15,533 nt of DNA, from contig NW_003155739.1 of assembly GCF_000003605.2 (NCBI RefSeq), forward strand, positions 523,708 to 539,240, read 5' to 3'. Source of the stretch: Saccoglossus kowalevskii. Its lineage: Eukaryota; Hemichordata; Enteropneusta; Harrimaniidae. The translations under genes and the position numbers were made by a program. Positions 8,327-15,533 of the stretch are shown one piece after another (position 1 is the stretch's first letter; each line of letters begins with the position of its first letter). Below the pieces are notes generated by a model. It was not told the DNA's origin, made no database searches, and saw nothing but the letters and a program-made list of their open reading frames with translations.

Positions 8327-11300
8327 CTAAAATAAAACGGGGGATAAACATTTAAATTATTTGTGCTGGAATTATAAATGGTTTATCCAACTGTGTAATT
8401 ACTAGTAATATGTACAGTGGAGGGGAAGTGAGGGTGGATATGTCGCTGAAGATTTTCCAAATAATTGAATTTTTAAATGTCAAAAACCAATAAACATCAT
8501 CGCAATGTAAATAAAATAAGTCGTAATGTACAAAAAAATCGATTTGAAAGATGAAAGTATTGAAAAGAACAGAAGAAAAAAATCCTTATTTTACATTTGT
8601 CTCAACGAACCACAGTAGTGCCGACGTTCGAATTTTACAGGCGTTGTAATACGTCGAGTGAAATCCATTACAATCACTATGCAGAGTGTCATTGATAAAT
8701 TACAATTTATAAAAACGCATCGCAAAACATTTTCTGTCTAGGCGACTGATTTTTTTCTAATCATACCTTTGCTATTAAGATGTGTAGTTCTTGCTCAGCG
8801 AATCTACGTCCAATGCACATCCGGGTGCCACCGCCGTATGGCAGCAGTAGATGGTGGTCGATTTCTTCACTGGAGACCCTCAGCCATCGTTCTGGCTTAA
8901 ACACGTGAGGTTCGTCAAAGTATTCGTGCATAAGACCCGCAATGCAGTGCGTTCGAACGACAGTCTGTAAACGAAAGAGCAAAAAGTCAGAACATCGTGA
9001 ATATCATTGTCAACAAACAATTGCTTGTGTGTCTGCATTGATTGTTTTCTAGTGGTAGGTGTAATTCTTCATGTTCGTGCTGGGCAACGTAATGTTTATT
9101 TCATTCGAATAGGCATGCGCCTAGATTCTATGCAATTCAACATGCAGATTTGTTTTTGATATATTTTCCCCTACAATGTATTTCCCATCTTAGCAAAGAA
9201 AAAGTTCACCCATAGAAGCCTGCCCTCTCCATCAGTTTGACGATAAAGCACGTGTCAGACACGCGCGTGACAATAACATTGTTATACCTTTGCTGGGATG
9301 TGAAATCCAGATAACACGATATCTTTATCGGGAATTCTCGTTGTACCGTCAATGGTCGGCATCATGCGATGTGTCTCTTTGACGCACGCCTTCAAGTAAG
9401 GTATATTCTGCAGGGATTCCAGCGTCATTTCTTGGCTGTTCGCCAGTACGCTGTCAACCTCTTGGTGAAGTTTTTCCTGTGCATCGGGATTTGTGGCTAG
9501 TTGATACATGATGAAAATAGCTGTATGTGATGTCTGAAAGAAAAAAAAAAGATTGATAAATCAGTAAATAACTAATTACAGACAATGTCAGTTTTCGCAT
9601 GAAGTAACTTATGGGAATAACGCCGTTCAATAAAGCAGTGATTATTCCGTTATAGCGCCCTCTACTTTACTACACTTACCGTGTCAACGCCACCTTGCAT
9701 GATGTCAACGGGTACCATGGCAATCTCTTCTGAACTAAGACTCTTTTTGGATAATAAATAAGACAAAAGTGAACACTCTTTGCTCTCTTCTTCCAGACGT
9801 CCTTCCCTTGATAGCCGTTTAAGTTTGTCCAATGCTTTTTTTATATGTTTTTCGGCTATTCTGTAGATGCATACAATAGTACAATTAGAAGCCAACAGAA
9901 AATCCCACAATAGGTGATTTTCCGTTCACGTAAGAGATCTCGTGTGTTGCGAGGAATGCGCGGACCGAACGTTTTTTCTTTTCTTTTTATGGCTCAATGT
10001 CGAAAGACCGATCTTTGAGAGGGGAATATTGTGTTTAGTTACCCTTACTTCATCAAAATTGACCATCAACAAATGTGCATATCACATTATTAAGCGTGGA
10101 AATACCACCAAATACTTTCGCGTTTGTTGAATTCCACGTGAGATTGACGGCACTAAAACGCTATTGACTTTGTTTGCCCTGTTTTGACGTTCGATTCACG
10201 CAAAACACGATATCTCGCAATGAACGGGAAATGGTATATTAATAAAATTGTTACTTTTTCTCGAATATGTGAAATTGTTTTAAAATGAAAAGACTTTTTC
10301 TCGAATATGTTGAATTGTTTTAAAAAAGACTTACTTGTAAAAAGTCTCGTGGTGTTTTTCAAACTGCTTCCAAGTTTTGTTGTATATCCCAAATTTATAT
10401 AGAGGCATGGAGAATGTCAGATCCCGCATTGTATCAAAGAAACCCAGAGTAGCTGTTATCATTTTCTGAGTATCAGAACCGCTCTGGATGTTCCTTTCCA
10501 TACACCCGAGCCTCGTTCCCAGAGCCAGTGTACCGACACCTGCAAAAGAGAAGTTAAAACCTGTTGTAAATTGATGATAATGATAAATGTATTTTTGACT
10601 AAGTAAAGACAATTATGATTACGTATTCAACGTTTTTTTGAACATGCTTACATTCTAAAGCCCATTTATAGACTTCGTTTTGATAGTTATCCACTTCGCC
10701 ATCTTCCCGTCGTAGCCTTTTTATCGATTCCGTGAATTCGGTTGTCACTTCGTCTACTATGGGTATATACGACTGTACATTTTTGGGTTTCAGCATAACT
10801 TGTTGAACTGGTTTTCGTACTCTGGCCCACTCTTCACCTTGCCTTGAAAGAGAAAAAAACGTGACATCAGAGTTAAAATAACAAAAGAAGAGTTCCATTT
10901 AAAGGGTCGGACCAGTTACGTAATAAGGGGTTGTCCATTATTTCAGCAAAAGTGGTAATATTTGATAGAATCTGAAAATGTATGGAAATAAACCAAAACA
11001 AGAAAACTGTGGTATTTTTTCCATTGATAGGTAGAATCTACTAACACTTACTGCCATATGATTAATCTGGTCGAGAATATTGCCACGCCCAGTGTGTTCA
11101 AAACGTTCAGTCCTAATGATACTTACAGACTGGCCAATCCAATATTCCGTTTTCGGAGCTCCCTTATGTACTGTAAAGGCGCCATTGGTGGACGAGCAGG
11201 ATTTTTTCCGGAGCTGCGAAAGAGCGTTTCGACATCGGAAGCTTCGATGATGTTGATGAATGTATTTTCACCGATGGTTTCCTTAAATATCGGACCGTAT

Positions 11301-12352
11301 TCTCGGAACCGTTCGATTGCAGCTAGATGTAATTTGTCGAGCTGATAAGGACCTGTGCAAAAAAGATTATAACTACGATAAAGCGAGACGAGACTGGAAA
11401 TAAATAAATAATAATAAGATAAATTATATTATAATAATAATAAAATAATATATATAATATTGCAAAAGTAACGTTCTGAAATAAACGCCGGTCTCGCCAG
11501 TGTTAAAAATGTTTTCGGGACTATAGCCGTCACATAACTCGTCAGTTCGTTGCTGAAAATCATCAACCACATAGTACACGTCTGTTGCCATCGGTGTTAA
11601 TTGATGGGAGCAATAGTTTAGCTCCGATAAAATGCTGCCGTGTAAACCTAAGCAATAATACTGCCCGGCCGAGACATCACATTTTTGCTTACTGCCGAGA
11701 CACCACAAGATGCATGCGTGGGCGAGTGGTGTCAAAAACTCAGTCAGCTATTGTTTTACATATGACGTACTACAAGCAAGAGCTCGTCATCCCTTGTTGG
11801 TGTGAGATTTGGTAAAATATTTGCGGTGTTCACTTCTTAGGGCGGGTAGATGGATATGACAAGACAACGGATATGATGCAACTGGTCGGTTGGTTCGTCG
11901 ATATATTCAGAGCGAATACTCGTATTTGACCGGTCGGTGTTCGGAGTAGACAGTGGTCGTATTTCACGAGTTGTTTTAGCATGAGCATCTATTGAGAATT
12001 GTCGGCGCCAAAATAAATCAGTTGATTAATCCCGGGTCGATTTTGCTATGTTTTACTGTATTTCATTAAAAAATGCGTGTTTTCAGACGGGATGATTATT
12101 ACCGACAATCCGAAAAAAAAACATGTCATTACCTATAGTGTAATCCAGAAGAGATCCGATAAAGGGCAACCCTCTTGGACCAGGAATATCTTCGAATTTT
12201 TTTACTACCATTTCCTCACTGATAATGTTGTCATCATCTGATATATCCAGCGCTGCACTGGTTGCCATGGCGCAGCGAGAAGCTATAAACATAGCTTGCT
12301 GCTGAAAGCGGGCGCACTCGCTGATCAGTTTAACTTGACGTAAACTGAACAT
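8213..12352 (-). CDS. Mitochondrial-clan cytochrome P450 (CYP27/CYP24-like), eight exons
   Basis: Coding exons in gene order: 12352-12133, 11352-11127, 10842-10652, 10539-10335, 9860-9680, 9533-9288, 8964-8767 and 8326-8213. All introns are GT-AG and the phases (1, 2, 1, 2, 0, 0, 0) match at every junction, giving 526 residues, normal for the family. Visible signatures are a Ser/Arg-containing N-terminus without acid before residue 12 (matrix-targeting type), PGPRGLP at 57-63, helix C WARVR at 154-158, I-helix GGVDTT at about 338-343, ExxR (ETHR) at 394-397, PERW at 447-450, and heme loop PYGGGTRMCIGRR with Cys473. The paired Arg after the Cys is typical of P450s that take electrons from adrenodoxin in the mitochondrial matrix. 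Family members hydroxylate sterols, vitamin D or related lipids; the substrate here cannot be told. The start at 12352 is the most conservative choice. The frame stays open upstream to an ATG at 12535, which would add 61 basic residues. A family-level CYP number cannot be assigned by eye. Confidence 0.93.
8767..8964 (-). CDS. P450 exon 7: PERF-type motif and heme-binding loop
   Basis: It contains FKPERWLR and the heme loop LPYGGGTRMCIGRRFAE with the thiolate ligand Cys473. The consensus Phe seven residues before the Cys is Tyr466 here. The exon is 66 codons, phase 0 on both sides, with donor AAAG|GTATGA and acceptor TTTACAG. Confidence 0.94.
9288..9533 (-). CDS. P450 exon 6: I-helix end, K-helix ExxR
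   Basis: It starts TSHTAIFIMYQLATNP after a long pyrimidine tract and CTTTCAG acceptor. The ExxR triad is ACVKETHRMMP (Glu394, Arg397), preceded by the typical NIPYLKAC. It ends in the beta-turn SGFHIPAK. Length is exactly 82 codons, phase 0 on both sides. Confidence 0.93.
9680..9860 (-). CDS. P450 exon 5: helix G-H and first half of the I-helix motif
   Basis: It begins with IAEKHIKKALDKLKRL, then a charged linker (SREGRLEEESKE) and SLLSYLLSKKSLSSEEIAMV, and ends inside the oxygen-binding I-helix at DIMQGGVDT. The intron splits the motif exactly after the catalytic Thr codon ACG (phase 0). The first motif residue is Gly where many P450s have Ala. Confidence 0.92.
10253..10332. repeat. 40-bp tandem duplication in P450 intron 4
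   Basis: Two head-to-tail copies of a 40-bp unit that starts ACTTTTTCTCGAATATGT, at 10253-10292 and 10293-10332. They differ by a few substitutions and indels. The second copy runs into the splice donor of exon 4 (GT at 10334-10333 on the minus strand). Confidence 0.85.
10335..10539 (-). CDS. P450 exon 4: helices E-G
   Basis: The acceptor CTCTTTTGCAG leads into GVGTLALGTRLGCMERNI, the helix E segment typical of mitochondrial P450s, then DTMRDLTFSMPLYKFGIYN and TWKQFEKHHETFYK. The donor ACAA|GTAAGT is phase 2. Just beyond the donor the intron carries a 40-bp tandem duplication. Confidence 0.92.
10652..10842 (-). CDS. P450 exon 3: helix C WxxxR
   Basis: It follows a strong pyrimidine-rich acceptor (TTTTTTCTCTTTCAAG). 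The peptide GEEWARVRKPVQQVMLKP holds the helix C WxxxR, whose Trp and Arg contact the heme propionates, and VDEVTTEFTESIKRLRRED follows. The donor is TAGAAT|GTAAGC, phase 1. Confidence 0.92.
11127..11352 (-). CDS. P450 exon 2: helix A / beta-1 region
   Basis: The acceptor TTTGCACAG and the donor CAGTCT|GTAAGT bound 226 nt. It codes LHLAAIERFREYGPIFKETI, a stretch with DVETLFRSSGK, and RPPMAPLQYIRELRKRNIGL. The RPPM/L..YR pattern is characteristic of the mitochondrial clan. Phase is 1 in and 2 out, and it is separated from exon 1 by a 780-bp intron carrying transposon debris. Confidence 0.92.
11398..11460. repeat. AT-rich simple repeat (AAT/ATA)n in P450 intron 1
   Basis: Imperfect AAATA/ATA/TAT repeats with almost no G or C lie between exon 2 and the transposase fragment. 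Such low-complexity runs often flank old insertions. Confidence 0.7.
11462..11660 (-). mobile_element. Fragment of a pogo/Tigger-type DDE transposase
   Basis: The minus strand reads VVDDFQQRTDELCDG then YSPENIFNTGETGVYFRTLL. This matches the very characteristic YxPEDIFNxDETGLFFR block around the first catalytic Asp of Tigger/pogo (CENP-B-like) transposases. The Asp codon is GGC (Gly) at 11498-11496, so this copy is dead. Upstream residues (HGSILSEL) may be the usual RHG... stretch, less certain. No terminal repeats or target duplication were found, so only a piece remains, inside the first intron of the P450 on the same strand. Confidence 0.7.
12133..12352 (-). CDS. P450 exon 1: targeting peptide and PGPRG hinge
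   Basis: Codes residues 1-73 plus one base. It starts MFSLRQVKLISECARF, a plausible matrix-targeting stretch, then an acidic linker (ISDDDNIISEE) and the proline hinge FEDIPGPRGLPFIGSLLDY shared by mitochondrial P450s. It ends ACTATAG|GTAATG, phase 1. An acceptor-like TTATTTGCAG ends at 12367, so a further 5'UTR exon upstream is possible. In-frame alternatives for the start are ATGs at 12535 and 12289. Confidence 0.85.
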
Positions 12353-12581
12353 CTTCAGTATAAGGTCTGCAAATAACAGAAATTGGGATTGAATATTTGG
12401 GATACGATGAAAGTGTTTTCCTACTGCTGATAAACTCCTAATAGCAGATTTACAAGATTTTATCCGTCTTTGAGCAGCTCGTCTAAGTTCATTAAAAGCG
12501 GTGACGAAGGTCAAAAAACTATCCAATAGGATCACTACCAGGCATTAAGGTCATTGTAAAGTATGTCTATACCGCTAACTC

Positions 12582-12696
12582 ATTGGCTGGAGTACGCGAG
12601 CACGCCAATATCGAAACGCTTGATGTCGCCGCGAAGGAGGATACAATTGTCATGGCAACAACGGGATGATTATTTTTACACAGAACAATGACGTAA
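12582..12696 (-). promoter_or_regulatory. Putative P450 promoter cluster: CRE-like, X-box-like, CCAAT
   Basis: Reading towards the gene there is TTACGTCA (12696-12689, CRE-like), then GTTGCCATGACAA (12659-12647, close to the RFX X-box), then CCAAT (12586-12582). The cluster lies about 230-345 bp before the chosen ATG in a patch with more CpG than its surroundings. These sites commonly occur together in animal promoters. The role is inferred from position and motifs only. Confidence 0.35.
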
Positions 12697-14289
12697 AGCG
12701 AACAGCGATTGCGTGAGCAATTACGCAACACTAAGGCGAGAAAATACTTATAGGAGAATAGGATAAAACTCCGACTTTTTAAAATTTTAAAAACAGTACA
12801 TTTCATTGAACGGACACATTGAGATTTGTGGAAAGTTGCCAACAAAGTTAGACTTCGAACGACTGATATACTAGTATTTGTTTTTAAAAATATGCAATGT
12901 GTAGCAAAAACGTTTTTTTTTCCATAGCTCAGGCTGATGCCGTTAAACCGGCACTTCGATAAGATATTTTTATATTATGGGAATAAATGAGTCAATGACG
13001 AATCAGAATTGATCATGAAGTTAGGAAAGATGTACTATACGTTGTATGAATAGTAGATAAAAGACGGTGCCTTACCGCGTTGTCGCAAAGGACGAGTTAA
13101 CGGTGAATGCTGTATCGGAAATCCTGACCGGCGCTACTCTGACTCGCTGAGTGAGGAAGACGCGTGTATCTGTCACTTTATTCATGTTCGCGTTCTTTTT
13201 ATATCATCGGACATAATGATATGTAAAATACCAATGCCACCGGGCGATATTTGTGAATGGGGGCATAGGATTGGATCGTCCCACTCGCTCTCGGTTGGTT
13301 AGTAACTCATTTTGTGGGCAGTGTCGAAGACGCGGCAACCGGAAGTTGTTTTGTTTTGCTACAATGACAGCGACAGGGAGTGATTGGTATTCCGGACGGT
13401 GCCCGGTCTCATTACCATGTAGTAGGCCAGCCCACATAACTACGTCATAGGCTGAGACGTTCTTGCTGGTAGGTAGGAACGATACAGGTGACTGACCGCT
13501 ATGATCCTAGCATATACAGGATTCCAACTAAAAAAAAAGGCTATCCGAAATTAAGAATTGTTAAAAGTTCCTTATTATGCACCGGTCCATTAACGAGAGT
13601 TACGTGGGTGTACTAGGATCCTGGAGACGAGGATATACCCAACGTGTGTCCTACGTCCGTGGATAAAACAAATCGTCTGCATCCCAACATTCTGCCCCTT
13701 TTGCCTGCCTTCAGATTACTGTTATACCGTGCTTATTTGTATATTATCGCCATTATTTAAAGTGTTTGATTATTTTATTAAAGTGGGGTAATCAAGTACG
13801 CGTTAATAATGTATTTTTAGGAAAACAAGAAATGACCGTAACTGGGATCAACAGGGGTTAATGAACGACGATGAATGCCGCCTGTTTGGTGATCCCTTGG
13901 CTATAGCCAACGTCACCCGTAATCTAATTTTGTTGCTAGGAAACGAGGAAGGACATTCTGAAACAAAACGATGAATCTTGCTGTACGAATACCTGGAACA
14001 TCGACACATTTCCACGTATTGTGCATGTGAAAGTATGCAAACAATCAAGACGTATTACGCAACTCACAGCACTACCCGCGTTTTATGGGTTACATAATTA
14101 ATGCTAATTTGAAAGGAGCTGCCGAGTTCGTTGACCGACTGGCTGACACCCCTTTTCAGTGACGAGATTTTTGTTGTTGGCTTTAATTGCTGGAATAAAT
14201 CCAATTAGCATCACAACCTTGAACGTCAGTTGACGTAAGGGGTCAAACATTTGAAATCAAGAGGTGATTGGAAGAGTTTGACCAGTATC

Positions 14290-14368
14290 TTTTTTTCTTG
14301 TAGCACCTGGCTTGCAATTTGTTTTTCTTGTTGTGTAGCTTGCAATCTTTTTTTTTTCTTTTTTTTAA
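14290..14368. repeat. T-rich imperfect duplication
   Basis: A unit of the form TTTTTCTTG...GCTTGCAAT occurs at about 14292-14318 and again at 14322-14346, followed by long T runs interrupted by C. Probably a slippage-generated local duplication. Confidence 0.5.
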
Positions 14369-14516
14369 CGAATCTTCTAGCCACCCCTCATAATTTCAAC
14401 TGGTCGATCCCTATATGCAAATGAGGATAATGTTTCCATCTTCCACAGTCGCGTTGTTAAGGATGTTTTGCCATGTATCTGTAATGAATGTCACTATCTT
14501 CCACATCACACTTTAA

Positions 14517-14562
14517 CTTATCTAATTTAATTTAATCTTATCCAATTTAATCTAATCTAATC
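14517..14562. repeat. Simple repeat of TTAATCTAA type
   Basis: Imperfect short repeats of TCTAA / TTTAA / TTAATC (for example AATCTAATCTAATCTCG). Low-complexity sequence without other features. Confidence 0.65.
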
Positions 14563-15052
14563 TCGCGTAAACGCATTTAAGAAAATACGCCATCAACTCA
14601 GTGTCTCGTCTTGTCCGTGACCACTTCATTACGTATTATACTTGTCCATTGTTCATGTGTGTGAGTGTCTGCGCTTTAATAATACTAGTATGATGAGATA
14701 CCGCTAATACGTGATGTGCACCGTTCTTATTTATATTGCACTCTCGTGAACCTGTCCCGGACTCCCTCTTGATTTATCGTTCGACTTTAAATCATCGGTG
14801 ATTGAGGGGGAGGTATAAACGTTCCGAAATGAGGTTTTGATGTTTTATTATACACCAAAGCAACATAAAACTGGCGACATTTGAAATGCCTTGCCTACAC
14901 AATGGAATGTCTCGTATCGCGGCATTCCGAGGCATTCGTTTATTGTCACAACATTAATGCCAATAATTTAAAGATTTCGGAGCTACTTCCATTCGTGGCA
15001 AAGTCGAAAATATTCAAGTAAATAAATATATTAAAAAAATGGTGAACGTGAT

Positions 15053-15068
15053 AAAAAAAAAAAAAAAA
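15053..15068. repeat. A16 tract
   Basis: Sixteen consecutive A residues after GTGAT and before CCGCG. No retroelement body was recognised upstream, so this is taken as a plain homopolymer. Confidence 0.7.
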
Positions 15069-15533
15069 CCGCGTGTATGTATTGTTTGCGTTATCAAGGT
15101 AAAAGTGCCACACCCACAGTATTATTCATCAGAATATGTGTTGTCCGCGCCACGCCCAGCATAAATCATCGCATGGTTTTGTCGCACGCTTGAAATCATC
15201 GAACTGTGTGTAATCACCCAGTCCCATCAGAAAGCAGGACACACTACTTAATAACATTCCTTAACAAAGCATAGAACTAGTGCTTAGTATATGATCGCGA
15301 TTGCCATGCTACCCTAGTTAGTCAATTCGTGAGATACACTCGTCACAGAGGCAGCGGCACAGTATTTTTCATGGGACGAGACCTGTACACTGTCCCTACT
15401 TTATTAGGAAGGACAAACATTTGAAATCTAGACCCTCTGAAACGCTATTCTCTGCATTTTGAGGGCGAAATTTTGCTGACATACACAGCTGTGGATTTAA
15501 GTAAAAAAAAGTTTTCAGCTTGATATAGGGGGG

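Larger units (their letters stand above)
12700..15533. other. Upstream flank of the P450 gene, no supported gene
   Basis: About 2.8 kb without recognisable coding sequence. A CpG-containing patch spans roughly 13060-13450, where open frames overlap on both strands (13204-13437 and 13253-13450) but carry no motif. The AT-rich remainder contains T-rich repeats (14290-14368), an AATCT-like run (14517-14562) and an A16 tract (15053-15068). A short 9-bp inverted repeat (ATGCTAATT 14101-14109 / AATTAGCAT 14203-14211) is too small to call an element. The last bases end in a G run at the window edge. Confidence 0.5.

Noticed and set aside
9649-9668. TAGCGCCCTCT sequence in P450 intron 5, similar to AGCGCCCTC at 838-846
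   Set aside because: It resembles ends of small transposons in marine invertebrates, but no matching inverted repeat or target duplication was found at either place.
12087-12674. 14-bp direct repeat ACGGGATGATTATT at 12087 and 12661
   Set aside because: Flanks do not match beyond the 14 bases, so it is too short to support an element.
12567-12845. Open frame on the minus strand upstream of the P450
   Set aside because: Rich in Ser/Cys/Leu with no motif, overlaps the putative promoter motifs, and is not joined to exon 1 by any clear splice pair.
13204-13450. Overlapping open frames on both strands
   Set aside because: Both come from a locally CpG-richer patch where stop codons are rarer. 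Neither has a recognisable domain.
15053-15068. A16 as a retroposon tail
   Set aside because: No recognisable retroelement, tRNA-like head or target duplication next to it.
1-15533. tRNA, rRNA or CRISPR array
   Set aside because: No cloverleaf-like box A/box B pairs, ribosomal segments or short spaced repeats were seen. The only regular array is the ~170-bp satellite, without unique spacers.

Overview
The window is nuclear DNA of an animal, most likely a marine invertebrate. It is AT-rich and gene-poor, has GT-AG introns with all three phases, and carries a cytochrome P450 of the mitochondrial clan, which is known only from animals. The species cannot be read from the sequence. No bacterial operon, tRNA, rRNA or CRISPR array was seen.

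Left part (about 860-5391, + strand): one large decayed protein-coding relic of roughly 4.1 kb. Its start at 1248 is followed by an in-frame TAG at 1311, and the rest can be followed through about ten frame changes and at least seven in-frame stops. The fragments form one protein of more than 1,200 residues: an N-terminal Cys/His zinc-finger-like part, a long middle of unknown fold, a C-terminal HEEADTR...TGCDTVSAFSGRGKK block that I interpret as a degenerate PIN/FEN1-like nuclease core, and a CXC (tesmin-like) cysteine cluster at the end. I recognise this as a multicopy family seen in invertebrate genomes and usually annotated 'uncharacterized'. This is the best candidate here for an undescribed system. 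A possible 5'UTR intron and an NRF1-type palindrome lie upstream.

Immediately after the relic's last codon (5390-6115) lies a satellite-like array with a ~170-bp monomer. Two monomer types alternate as ~340-bp dimers.

6116-8160 is non-coding, with two identical 12-nt C tracts in similar contexts 530 bp apart.

Right part (8213-12352, - strand): a complete eight-exon mitochondrial-clan P450. All splice phases agree and the exons join to a 526-residue protein with every P450 signature, a poly(A) signal 34 nt after the stop, and a plausible CRE/X-box/CCAAT promoter cluster upstream. Its first intron holds a fragment of a pogo/Tigger transposase whose first catalytic Asp is replaced by Gly.

12700-15533 is the upstream flank of the P450, with simple repeats and no gene I can support.

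The P450 is the only gene that looks functional. The relic and the Tigger fragment are mobile-element or multicopy-family debris around it.
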